Shown piece after piece: positions 12,320 through 24,288 of a stretch of DNA of 64,000 nucleotides. The stretch lies in the NCBI RefSeq assembly GCF_035222485.1, contig NC_085921.1, forward strand, positions 4,464,001 through 4,528,000. Reading direction: 5' to 3'. A model generated the notes under the pieces. The model saw nothing but the letters and a program-made list of their open reading frames with translations, was not told where the DNA came from and searched no databases. Source of the stretch: Podospora pseudoanserina. Its lineage: Eukaryota > Ascomycota > Sordariomycetes > Sordariales > Podosporaceae. The first letter of the stretch is position 1; each line of letters begins with the position of its first letter. A program made the position numbers and the translations under genes.

Positions 12320-14708
12320 ATGGCAGAAGACACCCCATCAGAAGCTCCCGCCGCGCCGGCGACCACAACGACGACAACGTCAACCAATGAATCAGTCAAC
12401 AAGTTCCAAAACGCCATCTCGCAATGGAGAAGTAAGCTCATTTCTAGGTTCCGAGTTTGAATCAGCACGTGTCTGACTTGCTGCTCCATCAGGTCTCGAT
12501 TTCACGGGCCTTGTCTCGACCCTCGACAACACAGCCTCCGAAATCGTTGCCTACCAGCGGGACTCGACAGTACAGAGAAAAGACCTTGCGTCAAAGACCA
12601 AAGAATTCCGAAAGCTGGATGATGCGAGCAAGCTTTCTGAAGTCAAGGGTTTGCTAAAGGGTAAGTTGGGATTTTGGTGTTTTGGTCCTGGCTCAAGGGA
12701 GGAAGTTGGGGGCTAACAGGGACTCTGCTCAGCCTACCAGACGTTCATTGATCTTCTAACCAACCATTCGAAATCTGTCAACTCGGCCTTTTTGCACGCC
12801 TATACCTCCCTATCTGAAGCTCCCGATCCGTACCCATTGCTCGAGGCCTCGGTCGACTCTATGCTGGTGTCTGAAGACACCTTACCAAAGCTTAGTCAGG
12901 AGAACGAACACCTTCAGAAAACAGTGTCAAGCTTGACTACCCAGCTCGAAGAGACCGAAACGAGACTGCAAACAGAGCGCGACTTGAGGAAGGGGTTGGA
13001 AGAGAACTTGGAGACCAAGGTCAAGGAGGTTGAGGTATCCTGGACTGCGGTGCTGGAGGAGAAGCAGGACAACTGGGCTGCCAAGGAGAAGGCGTTGGAG
13101 GACAAGGTCGAGAACCAGGATCGTCTTTTGAACGAGATCAAGGCCAGCTATGAAGTCAACCAGCGGTTGGGCAAGGGCGATGGAGAGGAGGGTCAAGGGG
13201 GCCATGTCACGAGCGCAGAGCTGGAGATGGTGCACTCGGATTTGGAGCGCACCAGCGCACGGCTTGCCGAGGTTGAGGCTCGCAACGAGCAGATGAGGCT
13301 GGAGCTGGCTCAAGCCAAGTCACAGGTTCCTACACAAGCTGCAATTTCATTGGAAGACGACCCCGGGTATATGAGGATGAGATCAGAGAATTCATCACTT
13401 ATTCGAAAGCTGGAGGCGACGCGCGTGGATAAGGAAGGGCTCAAGCGAGGTCTCGATACTAGACTGCGCGCTTTGGAGCGTGAAGTTGGCTTACTCAAAG
13501 AAGAGCGGGACAGTTTGAAGGCCAAGGTGCAAAAATGGAGTGATTATGACGAAGTAAAACAAGAGCTGGAAGTGCTGAAGAGCATCGAGTTTGCCACTGG
13601 CGATGATGACGAAGTACGAGACATGTCCACAGACCAGAGCGGCGGACAAGGCAAAGACACCCTTGAGCAGCTCCTTCTTGCGCGCAATAAGAAGCTGAGC
13701 GACGAACTCACCATTCTCCGAGTGTCACACCAAGACCTTCAATCCAGGCTCCAAACCCTCCAAGAGGAACTCTCCCGGACCAATGCTGAGCTGGAGAAGT
13801 CCCAGAACCTCAACGAAAAGCTCGAAAACGAGCTCTCGACCATCCAAGCCGAGGCACCCAACGCGTTTCCTTCAGGCGCCTCCGTAGCAGGGACCTACGT
13901 CAGCCGTTACGCACCTTCAATGGCGCCAGGCCGAAGACCAGGCGGAGGCAATGGGCGCACCTCCCCCACCTCCTCCATCATCAGCGGGTTCAACCCCGGC
14001 GGAGGCGGCTTTGAAGACAGACCCACGGGCGGCAGCAGCGGCGGTGGCATCCTACCCATGATCACGGCCCAGCGTGACCGCTTCAAGAAGCGCAACGCCC
14101 AGCTCGAGCAAGAACTAAACGAAACCCACAAAACGGTCTCGCAGCTCCGTCAGGAAATCGCCGCTCTGCAACGCGACAATTTGAATCTCTATGAGAAAAC
14201 CCGCTACGTATCTACTTACAACCGTGCCGGGCCAGCGGTGGGGGCTTTGACGTCGTCGTCATCGGCCTATTCCAACCCGAACCCAAGTTCGGTGTCTATC
14301 GGTGGAGGAGGAGGGGGCGCACAAAGCCCGGGGATAGCGTTGGACCGGTACCGCAAGGCGTACGAGTCTAATATCTCTCCGTTTGCGGCGTTCAGGGGGA
14401 GGGAGTCGGCGAGGGCGTATAGGGGGTTGAGTTTCCCCGAGAGGGTGGTGTATTCGGTCACGAGGATGGTGCTGGCCACGAGGGCGAGCAGGAATTTGTT
14501 TGCGGTTTATTGTGTTGTTTTGCATATGATGGTGTTTTATAGCTTGTTTTGGATGGGGACGGGGGGTGTGGATAGGCGGGTTGTTGCGGCGGCGGCGGTG
14601 GAGGTTGCGAGGAATTTGGGGGGTGCGGCGGAGGATGTTGGGGATGGAGGAGGAGGGGTGAGTGGAGGGGGGACGGGGAGTTTGTCGGAACAGGGGTTTC
14701 AGACCTGA
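12320..14708 (+). CDS. COY1: CASP/Coy1 family Golgi coiled-coil membrane protein
   Basis: Three exons (12320-12431, 12493-12660, 12733-14708) give 751 aa with clean GTAAG donors and matching phases. Residues about 25-100 hold the conserved N-terminal block (Trp-Arg-Ser-Leu-Asp-Phe through Gln-Arg-Lys-Asp-Leu). A long heptad coiled coil runs to about 360, then a Gly/Ser/Pro-rich stretch, and a second coiled coil near 440-500. A conserved Asp-Arg-Tyr-Arg-Lys-Ala-Tyr segment precedes the single transmembrane helix at about 681-701. This C-terminal anchor is the mark of CASP, the Golgi-anchored splice form of the CUX1 locus in animals; yeast Coy1 interacts with Golgi SNAREs and tethers. The luminal tail is Gly-rich. 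The Met-Ala-Glu start at 12320 is the first in frame. Confidence 0.9.
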
Positions 14709-17358
14709 TGATGGTGAGGTGGTGATGGTGGGAAGGTTTGGTGATCACTTTACAAGAGTTGGCGGTGTGGATGCGAGTCTGCTGGCCGTGAGAATGAACG
14801 ACAGGCTGATGACATGTATGTGTGATAGTATACATGCGTCACGAATCTTTGGATTTGATCTTTAGACATCTTGATAACAGTGAGAATTGGCATGCAAATC
14901 ACGGTTTGGCACGTCCGGAGCCCAAGGACTTCGCTGCGGACTATTGGGCCGAGGGCGGTTGCGGGAGGAAGAGGTGTGGTCGGTAGACTCCGGCGGGCGG
15001 CTGGATGATGCTCGGAACCGGGGATTGGCTGTGTTGGAAGGCTTTCTTGGTTGCACTGCGGTTTATGTGTGTGGGCCTGGAAAAGATGATGGGTGGCCTC
15101 ATGTGGCGTCGTACTGTTGTACCATATCATTTTCCTTAACAAGTTGTGAAAAGGGAAGGAGGTTTGATAATGGGACGGTGGGCGAAAGGTAGAAGAGATA
15201 TGTTACCATGTTGTAATGAGTTTCTTGAGTATGGGTAACAATTTAGACCAGATTTGAAGGCTGGTGCAGTTTTGTGTGTTTGGGCTGTGTCCTGGTCCCT
15301 GGTGCTCATGGGACTGTTGCATCTTCGGAACCAAGCTGAGTTCAGGCAGCAAATGACCCTCGAATTCCCAGGTTCAAATCCCGTCTTTCCCAGGACAAGA
15401 AAATTTGTCTTTCTCCTCGGACTATTCAACCTTCCAAGAATCAAGGCATCTGCGGATGTGTCCAATATGTATGTGCCTGTGTGTGCGGTCCTGTGGACGA
15501 CTTGCCCAAAGTCATAGTGGGACTCAACCAAACAAATCCCAGCATTCCACTTACACAATGCGCCCGTCTGTTGTACAAGCGGCAGACAGTAGCTCGCTTG
15601 GATTTTAAACGCTGGCCAACTCTGCGGCCTGGTCTTCCATCCCGAGTGAGGTTGCGTTTTCCCGGCTTTCATGTCCCGTGGGCGCGTGGAACGGGCGGAC
15701 TCAAGGTCGAGGAAGGTGGCCCATTACCTTGAGTTCGGTAGAGATGTCAGTGTGGAAGGTGTAAACGGTTGGCCATCGGGTTGCAGGAGAGCCAAGCTTC
15801 TCTCCCGCGGCTAGGGACTTGTGGGGAGGTCATCACCAATTGAATGCTCTTGGAATTATTCCCCATCGGAAGATTCCGCTGGTTGGATTTTGTGGTCCTC
15901 TGCAGGTTGTTGAAACGAAACAAAAGAAACATGCAGAGCAACTGCATCGTGAGTTGTTCGGATTTTCCTATCTCACGCTGGAATGAATCCCTCAAGGAGG
16001 CATGATTGGCATCCAGAAATCTAAAAGAACGCTGGATACTGAAGCTTCCGTGAGCACTCCTTCCATCGACGAGGAAGGAGACTGTTGGCAGCGCAAAAAT
16101 AGGCGCGGACGCGCAGAAAGAGATCTGGTGAAGCAGATTTGCCCAGAAATTTACCCGCGATTTTGGTCGTTAAAGGAGGGGGAAGGTAATCTGGATAGGC
16201 GACCTTCCGTATGCAACATTGACGGCGAGGGAAGAAGGCTGTTGGACAGCAGGGTCGACCGAAGAGAGCCAAATCAATGAAAGGGTGCACCGGCGGCTAA
16301 AAGTTTGGTGTTAACAGGGGAAGGCACGGAAGATATTTTGGGTAAAAATAGCTGTGCCGGCGGTGTAAGCCAGCCAATGAGGTGAGTAAGAATGAGGGCT
16401 AATAAAAGTGATTGGCATGCAATAGCGGGCAAATTTCCCCAATATTGCCTTTTGGGGGGTGGAAGATCATTAGGTGTACGCCTCACACCCTTCTAAGAAT
16501 TTCGAGATTTGTCCCAAGGTTTGGGAGATCATCGTTGAAGTTGTTAGAGTTGTCGCTGGTCTTGTGGGTAAAGGGAATTAGTGGATAGTAGATTCCGATG
16601 AGCCGGATGATCAACGATGGAATGCCCAAGAAAGGGACTGTCTCCATGTTGTTAAACGGTGGTGGGATGAGGTCTGCCATGGACATCAACTCACACGCTC
16701 CACACACCCCCCATTGCCAAGGGTGTTTGAATAAACTCTGGTGGAAGCGCACGGTCCCAGCGCTTGCAAGACGGGCGACCAGGGTCTGACAGACAGGGGT
16801 TATCCAACCCCTCCAATGTCGATGTCGATCTCCATCAACCATTCAGAAGACAGCATCCCACCTCTGAGCATGTCTTGTCGTCGTCGTAACTGGGTCTTCG
16901 GCGGCTGCTCATCGGGACCAGCGACTACGTGCGTCTTCGGCCACGGCACCGGGGGGCACAGGTCTGTCTCTTCCCGCCTCCCGCCTTGCCAAATGTGGGA
17001 AGGACGGGTGCTACCCTCCAGCATATCGAGGCGGTTGGCCGGCCTTGGTGCGCGCCTGTTGTTTCTCGTGGCTTTTGTATATAGCCCATCTTGTTTCCCC
17101 AAAGATGGCGTTCGTGATCTGCTCTACACCACATCCCCTTGCATGAAACATCTGGTCTAGTTCAGACCTAGTTTTCCTTTTTCAGTATTCCATATCTTTC
17201 TTTGGTCTCTCTGCTTGGGTTTCTCTTTTGGGTTTCCTTTCTTTCTTGTGATACCCATCGACGACCAGACTCGGCTTATTCAATAGTCGATCTACCTTAC
17301 CATACAACTCTACCAACCGAGCTCACCTTCTACTCCCACCACCAGCACACAAACCACC
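14709..17358. other. Gene-free stretch upstream of the DUF3455 gene
   Basis: About 2.65 kb without a supportable gene. It includes the CASP 3' UTR at the left and a strongly pyrimidine-rich leader (about 17160-17340) just before the DUF3455 start. A tRNA-like B-box sits near 15370 but lacks the rest of a tRNA. Confidence 0.5.
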
Positions 17359-18197
17359 ATGCGCTGCCAACTCCTCCTAGTCCCTGCGCTCAGCGCTTCT
17401 ACCTGGGCAGCTCCCGCTTTCCCCAAATTCACCGCCGCTCTTGCTCCCAATGTCCAGGCCATCTCAGATTACTTCAACATCCTGGCGACCAAGGTCCAAG
17501 AAAACCGGGCAGCAGGGTCGGCACCTATCTGCGACCTTTCAAAGCTTTCTCTTCCAATCGGTAAGAGCATCACGCACTCGGCAGTTCTGTGAGGCATACT
17601 AACCCAACAACAGAGGCTGAACCCCTTGGTCAACCAACACCTGGTCTCTACCTCAAGCATGTCGCGATTGGCCGCGGAACACAAAACTACACATGCGATC
17701 TCAGCAACTCCACTGCCGTGCCACAAGCATTCGGCGCCCTTGCCACCCTTTACAACGCCTCATGTGTCACATCAGCCTTTCCTGACGTGAGCGCCATGCT
17801 TACCCGCGCGTCACTGCACTTTGATGTTGCCGACAATGACGCTCTTCAAAGACTCGCCCCCGCGGATCTCCCCGTAAGCGGCATCCACTACTTTACCGAC
17901 GGCACCACCCCTTTCTTCGGCCTTGATACCCCCCAATGGCACCTGGGCGAGGGCACCTTCGGCAAGAACGCCAGCACTGCCGCGCCGCTGACTGCCGCCA
18001 AGGGCAAGAAGGGAGAGGCTGCTGTTCCATGGCTCAGACTGGCAGCCAAGGGTACCAACACTGGTGGTCTTCAAGAGGTCTATCGTCTTGAGACTGTCGG
18101 TGGCAGCGCTCCTGCAACTTGCAAGGGGATGCCAGCGTCGTTTGAGATTCAATATTCCACACAGTGGGTAGCCCTCAAGGTTCTCAAGAAACACTAA
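17359..18197 (+). CDS. Secreted DUF3455 protein
   Basis: Two exons (17359-17560, 17614-18197) give 261 aa. The intron has a GTAAGA donor and a CTAAC branch site about 12 nt before CAG. Residues 1-18 form a signal peptide (Met-Arg-Cys-Gln, a Leu/Val-rich core, and a cut after Ala near Trp-Ala). The mature part matches the fungal DUF3455 pattern: a Pro-Gly-Leu-Tyr-Leu-Lys-His-Val-Ala segment, a Gly-Thr-Gln-Asn-Tyr-Thr-Cys motif, an internal Gly-Ile-His-Tyr-Phe, a Pro-Trp-Leu-Arg-Leu block, and a C-terminal half ending in Tyr-Ser-Thr-Gln-Trp. Such proteins are often annotated as malate dehydrogenase-like, but they lack a dehydrogenase fold and their function is unknown. Several Asn-X-Ser/Thr sites suit secretion. 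The ACCACC context before the ATG is a strong fungal start. Confidence 0.88.
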
Positions 18198-19588
18198 ATC
18201 AGTAAAACTAACTTTGAAATAGATACTGGTTCTACGCCTCTTGATAAACAGAAGCCAACCAGAGGGAATGATATGATGAAGATTGTACTTATACCGGAGG
18301 ACCTTTTGTTCCATTGCACATACCTTTTCTTTTTGTTTTTTTTCTTCTTCATTTTTGGGCGTTCACGGCGCCCGGTTGGCCAATATTTTTGGGGCCTTTG
18401 GGGATCTTCAAGGCATATTATCGCTCGTTCTGGCCTTACATAAAGGGGAAAGGGAAGGGAGTTGCTTGCCAGGAGCAAACTAAATTACAGAAGCTTGGTT
18501 GGAGGATATAACAGCTACTTATTTGCTTGACAAGGGCAGTAAGGAGACAGGAATACTAGTAAATAGTTTAATACCCCCACTGGCTGAAAGCCGTTCACAT
18601 CATCGGCTATGCTTCTTTGTCGCTGACTGTGACATTCATGCTGTGTGGTTCTGAGAATGATAGATGTACTGGTACAAATCATCCTCGAAGAATATTGACA
18701 AGCATGGACAATAGCTAACCAGCCGGAGGACTACATTGCCGTGATACCGTGAAACGGCACACTACCTTTCTGCTTTTTGTTGGAGATGTGGTGCCGACAT
18801 TGTGAATGAAATCGCTTAGTTTGTGATGACTGAAGGAGGTGATATTCGCTAAGGCTAAGGGTTATATCATAACCTGGTTTAGCTCACGGAAGGCGGACAG
18901 ACAGACGCGTGCATAATGCACTGTCGATCAGGGAACAAGGTGTTCCTGGTCGGTTGACTGGCGGGGGGTGTATATGAGATGGAGATATGGGTTTCAAGAG
19001 GAGCGAATGGATATGGGTTGGGGGTGTGAAGTTGGTGCGAGTGTGAGTGAGAAGAGTCAGGTACGTGATGACTAGGTGTGTATGAGCTGGTGGCGAATGA
19101 GAGGTTGATTCAGACGCTATGAGTGATCAAGTAGGTGATTGATTTACTAGAGACTTTGAACGCCAAACAAGAAAGAGACATATCAAAACGTGCCAACTAT
19201 TTATCTGATGGAGCCAGCCTAAGAAATATTGACCCTATACAATTTTGAAAGAAATTTGATTGATTACCGGTGGTGTAATGAGGTTGAAAGAAGCACGACC
19301 CAAGTCACGTGAGTGTTCCTGTAAGCTGAGCCTGCAAACCCTTTCTGCTCCAGATGCCTGACGCTCATTGGCCAGTCTGGAAAAACTGGGCTTTTGACCC
19401 TGAGACCTACAACAGACCAACATGGTGCCTGCCTATTGCTTTGATGAAGGCTACCAAAAAAAAAAAGGGACGATGGAGGCTTATCGACGATAAGCAGGAA
19501 AGATAGCCCCAAGGACTGATCATCTGGTTTGTTATTCAATCAGGTCGCTCCTGCCTATGAACTGTGAATCAGGTTTTTCTTTTCTAGA
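18198..19588. other. Gene-free stretch between the DUF3455 and FCP1-fold genes
   Basis: About 1.4 kb. The first part is the DUF3455 3' UTR, with T-rich tracts near 18325-18355. The rest holds purine-rich, GT-rich sequence (18900-19130) and short open frames without motifs. Confidence 0.45.
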
Positions 19589-21183
19589 ATGATAAGACGG
19601 CAAACAAACCCTCTGCTTGCCAACCTTCTCGACCGAGTATCTCAACCACAGCAACTCTTTTCGCCAATCCGAGTTTTTGATAACAGTAACAGACTGCTAT
19701 CATTGCATTCTTTTCAAGAACTCCGACTTAACTCAAAGCCATATTTCATTGGCAATTTCCATCAGAGTCGAGGTTTGAGCAAATCGGCTCGAGAAAGGCC
19801 CGATCACAAATCGACTTCTCAGAAAGGTTCACTACCTGGCAAAGGGGAATCGCTGTTGTCTTCACCACCCACATCACAACTATTAACAAGACCACTGTCT
19901 TTGTTGTCATCACAGAATTGTAAGTCACACCACGCCAGCACTCACTTCATTCATTGCTGACCGGATCAGGGTACACCGAACCACCAGCTCCGGCTACAGA
20001 GAGCAATCACCCAACTGTTGACACCTCCAAATCTGGAGCAGCTACTATGGATCAAAATCCAGGCTATCAAGGGTTCAGCGAAGGTTGGTCCAATGGCCTG
20101 GACCCATCTGCACCTTCCTTCGACCTCAACTCTGCCGAAGGTCAGGCTTATCAACAGCCACCAGCCCAGTCTGATTCCGTTCCCAGATATCGCCACCCCA
20201 ACGCTCAGCCCAGTCCTGATTCTAGCCCCATAAATAGCCAGCGCTCTCACAACAAAAAGAAGAACAAGCGTAACCGCAAAGGCCAAAGCGAAGGTGGCGG
20301 CACCGGAGGCGAGTACCTCACCCCCCGTCAAAGACGAAAAGCTGCCCGAGAAGCAGACCCAAACCAGCCCCCAGTCGGCGGCGGTGGTGGTCCCAACCAA
20401 CTCCCAAACAGCAACCTTCCCCCCAAACCCCCTCCCGGCCTCTCCCGAGACATGGACAGAGCTCCCCTACCGGCGCAATCAACCCTTCCCGACCTCCTAC
20501 CTTTTGCCCCATCCGCAGAGTCAGGCGGTGTTCCCGTTCCTACGGAAGCCTACCTCGCCCGCGCCAACATACCCCCTGCCCCTTCCCCCTCTCCGCACTC
20601 ATTACTCCTCGTCATCGACCTCAACGGCACCCTCCTTCATCGGCCCCACTCTAGGAGATCAGACCACTACATTCGCCGTCCTCATGCGGAGAAATTCGTG
20701 ACGTACTGTATCGACACATTTTCCGTCGTCATCTGGTCTTCTGCCCGACCAGAAAACGTGGAAAAGATGTGCAGGGATTTACTGACGGACGACCAAAAGC
20801 AGAGGGTTCTGGCCATGTGGGGAAGGGATAAATTCGGGTTGACGGCTAAGGACTATAACAGAAAGGTACAGGTGTATAAGCGGCTGGAGACGGTGTGGGG
20901 GGATCAGCATATCAACCCCTCTGGAATGTGGCACCAGGGGAACACGGTGCTGATTGATGATTCGAAGGAAAAGGCGAGGAGCGAGCCGCACAATGCGGTG
21001 ACGTTGCCGGAGTTTACGGGGAATAAGGAGGGGAGATGGGAGGGGCAGGTGTTGCCGGCTGTGCATAATTACTTGAACGAGCTGGCCAAGACGGAGGATG
21101 TGAGCAGGCTTATGAGGGTTCATCCGTTTAGGATGTCTATGAATTGGGAGGAGAAGCCTATGAATGGGGAGGACGAATTTTAG
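19589..21183 (+). CDS. FCP1-homology (HAD-fold) protein with DLNGT motif
   Basis: Two exons (19589-19919, 19970-21183) give 514 aa; the 50-bp intron has a GTAAGT donor and a CTGAC branch. The N-terminus is rich in Arg and Leu without early acids, with an Arg-Gly-Leu-Ser near residue 60, so mitochondrial import is possible. Residues about 110-310 are low-complexity (Pro/Asn/Gly, with a Lys/Arg-rich block). The FCP1-like domain occupies about 320-490: motif I is Asp327-Leu-Asn-Gly-Thr331, motif II the Ile-Trp-Ser-Ser-Ala-Arg block, and motif III an Asp-Asp near 439-440. The family consensus is Asp-X-Asp-X-Thr, so the usual second, acid-base Asp is Asn here. The protein may be a phosphatase relative with altered or no activity. 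A shorter start at 20048 is possible. The nuclear CTD phosphatases are the best-known relatives, but this domain is far from them. Confidence 0.75.
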
Positions 21184-22282
21184 GAGATGGGGGCTTGGGT
21201 GGATGTGGGGGAAGGGGTTTGGAGGGGGGTGTATAGGTGGAACGGGAGACCTGGGAAGAGGACCACGGGGCAGAAAGAGCAGAGCTACATGAAGGTGGTG
21301 AAGTGGAGCAAGAGGCTGGACAAGGCCACGCCGTAGGGGAGGTACGTGACGGTCTGCATACCGGAGGTGAGGAACCATCATCAACTGCCTTGCAAGGTCC
21401 TCAATGGGGATGGTACATCTCGGAAGGTTGAGGAGGGGGAAGTTGGCGAGTTGGATGAGCTTGTGCCGAGCCTGTTCCTCATCTTGCCGCGGCGGAGAAG
21501 ACAGAAGCCGTTTAATCACTGTATGAATAACGAGAACGTGACGGTGCTGTAGACAGCGGGTAGGGGAAGAGAGGGAAATAGAGATAAACATAGCGGTTGT
21601 AGTGTAAATCAACAAGCGTATATTCATACGGCATGCCCTGGAGAAAGATAACTGGTGCTGCGAGTCTGTAAAACTTGTAGTTGTGGTTAACTTGCAGAAG
21701 AACGTAGTCCTCGAAAAATAGTTGATAGGCCTCAAAGATAGCCGGGATGCATGACTTGCTTTTGCAGTGCCAGTTATGTTATCTGCAGCGTGATATAGGT
21801 AGAGGAATAGAGAAAGATCATGATAAAAGCGGTAGTGTGATAAGCAAGTGTTTAAAAGGAGAGGGGGAATGGTTGGAGGGAGTGTATTACCTAAATTGTA
21901 TATTCATTACAACCATACCAAGAATGCTTCCAACATCTCTATCAAATCCCTGTCATGCTAAAAAGCATCGCAGGCACTGCCGAGTCACCACGGTATCTCA
22001 ATATTTCTGAATGTTTTTGTTTTTGTTTTTCTTGACTAATTTTGCTACTTTACACGACAAAACAAACTGGAATCAAAGAACTTTATTCTGGACCGAGTAG
22101 CAAGTGTCTAGCTTAGTCGACGCTCATCAGCGACCTGACTATTGGCGATATCAAATCACACATGAACCAAATGGGCTCAGAACCCGTCCCGTAATTCCCC
22201 GTCCAACCCATTCATCAGTCATGTCCCATAGTCTAGCACACCACCTCTGCCGGCCCGAAATGCGCTTGAAATTTTTGGTTGT
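21184..22282. other. Gene-free stretch between convergent FCP1-fold and eEF1B-gamma genes
   Basis: About 1.1 kb holding the two 3' ends. A long minus-strand open frame across 20779-21735 overlaps the FCP1-fold gene and is a shadow of its codon bias. I see no independent gene. Confidence 0.5.
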
Positions 22283-23897
22283 TTATTTGAAGACCTTGCC
22301 AGAGGCGTGGGGGTACTCCTTGCCGTTCTCGACAATGGGCTTCTCCCAGGTCCACTGAGCATCCACGTACTCGCGGTCCTCGGGCTTGGAGGGGTCGAGC
22401 TTGGTGAACTCGTAGCTCTCATAATCGGGAGCGACGTCAAAGACGGGAACGTAGTCGTCACCACGGATGACGAAAGCACCCTCGATGATGGAGTCGTTGT
22501 TGGTGCCGTAGACGGAGGCGCAGCCGAAGAGGTACTTGCGGGAAGCCTCGAGGCGGGTGTTAAGGCCACCGATGAGGTTGTTGGACATGAAAGTCAGGGT
22601 AAGCTCATCGTTGTACTTGTAACGGCACTTCCAGATGGAGTACTCATTGAAGGGAACGTTCTCCCAGAACCACTTGAGGGCCTCGGGGGTGTCAACGTTG
22701 GAGTACTGACGCTTCCACTCATCAAGAGGGAAGGTGGCCTTGGGAAGGGCCTCAAGGGGGTGCTTGGGCTTGGGGGCCTCAGCGGGCTCCTCGGCAGCAG
22801 GAGCAGCGGGCTTGGGGGCAGCCTTGGGGGCAGCGGGCTTGGGAGCCTCGGCCTTCTTGGGAGCGACGTTGGTCAACTTGGGGGCATCAAGAAGAGCGAA
22901 CTCGGGGGCAACAGCCGAGTAGATGGGCTGGTTGTAGACAGTAGAGTACCAACGGGTGACGTTGGGGTACTTTTGCTGGAACTCCTTGCCGAAGAAGTAC
23001 TCGAAGCCGCGGGCGATCAAGCCAGTGGCGAAGAGATCGGCGAGGGTGATGCGCTCACCGACAAGGTAAGTGTTGTTGGCGAGGTGAGCATCGACAACGG
23101 CGATGACGGCGAGAGTCTCCTTCTCAGCCTCGTCAACAGCCTTCTTGTTGTAGATGGTCTTGCCGAGGAGAGGGCGGAACCAGTTGCCGAGCTTGGGGAG
23201 GACCTCGCTGTTGAAGAAGGACATCCACTTGAGGATGGAAGCATAGCTGCAAACATGACATGTTAGCAATCTGGTTTGCGGTGTATTCCGAGTCTGGGTT
23301 TTGACTTACTCCTGCTTGGTCTTGCCGAGGAGAGTGGTCTTCTCGTTCTGGGAGGCGACTGTATCATCTGTTAGCTACAGGTATCCAGACCCATATTGCG
23401 AAAGCAGACAAAGAAGTGAAAAAAGAAAGCAATCAGAAGTTAGAAACCAGTTCAACACGGTTATTCAGATAGGGATAACTGTTAAAGAATGTCTAGGTCA
23501 TCAGGTTGTAGAGGGCAGGGGAGGCTACACCGGACAGGATGTCGCCAAAGGGAGCTGGGAATAGAAAGCGGGGCAATATCGCCATCGAAGCCTGAATAAC
23601 ACGTACCATAGATGGCGATGGCAATGCACTCGGTGAGAGTGAAGCCGTCAGCGCCAACGAAGGCGGGGACCTTCTTGAGGGGGTTGGCCTTGGTGAACTC
23701 CTCGGTAGGCTGGGCGAGGTCAGTCTCAACCTCCTGGAGGTCGAGGCCGTTGGCCTTCGCGACGGCGCGGATGGCCGTGGAGCGGGGGTTGCCCTGAGTC
23801 ACCCCATCATGTTAGTTATTGAGCAGCCTTCACAGAAAAGGACATCTCTAGCGGGAGATGGGCTCACCGGGTATGTGAAGAGCTTTCCGAATGCCAT
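22283..23897 (-). CDS. TEF4: Translation elongation factor eEF1B gamma subunit
   Basis: Four minus-strand exons (23868-23897, 23607-23793, 23310-23358, 22283-23246) give 409 aa, the normal length. The protein starts Met-Ala-Phe-Gly-Lys-Leu-Phe-Thr-Tyr-Pro and runs into a GST-N domain (to about 80) and a GST-C domain (about 90-200). An Ala/Pro/Lys-rich linker (about 205-245) follows, then the conserved eEF1G domain ending in Ser-Gly-Lys-Val-Phe-Lys. It is the scaffold of the eEF1B exchange complex, which reloads eEF1A with GTP during cytosolic elongation. Codon use is strongly biased to C/G-ending codons, as expected for a highly expressed gene. That bias also opens a 319-codon antisense frame that is not a gene. 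The first exon encodes only 10 residues. The start lies 391 bp from the divergent uS9m gene. Confidence 0.97.
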
Positions 23898-24288
23898 CTT
23901 TGCTGCGGTGCTAGCTGTCTGGCTGGATGTGAAGGTTCGGAGAGGGGAATTGGGTTGGAGGGGAGTCAAGGCGACAATGTGCGAAGGGTAATAAAATTTA
24001 TCTGGCGGGGTAGATTGTTCTGGTGGGGTGTGTCCCTGCTGCTTTGCTAAGCCATTTCTGGCAGGCAGTGAATACATGCGGGCGTGTGTGCGGGACACTG
24101 GGTGCTCAGGCCACGCTGCCCAACCCGCGAGGCTGAGAGGTCGATGCCCGCCGCTTTGTGACGGGCATGTAAAGAGGTGGCCCGAGCTCCCGGCTCAATC
24201 ACCAACGACTGGAAAAATTCCTGCGGTTGTTCCGTGGCGAGCTCCCGGCAGGCCGACACCCTCCGATGAGAGATAGCACCACGCGATA
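23898..24288. promoter_or_regulatory. Divergent promoter of eEF1B gamma and mitoribosomal uS9m
   Basis: These 391 bp carry both promoters between facing-away start codons. The sequence is GC-rich on the uS9m side and has an AT-rich AATAAAATTTAT patch near 23990. No canonical TATA box was found. Confidence 0.6.

Noticed and set aside
15290-15395. tRNA-like segment with GGTTCAAATCC B-box
   Set aside because: The T-stem pairs only at two or three positions, no acceptor stem of the right spacing exists, and the A-box is absent.
15136-15672. 178-codon minus-strand open frame
   Set aside because: Composition is not protein-like and it has no motifs.
20779-21735. 318-codon minus-strand open frame
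   Set aside because: Antisense to the FCP1-fold gene and its 3' UTR; His/Pro/Leu-rich without motifs.
22307-23266. 319-codon plus-strand open frame
   Set aside because: It is antisense to eEF1B gamma and arises from its strong codon bias; the Gly/Leu/Val-rich translation has no protein character.
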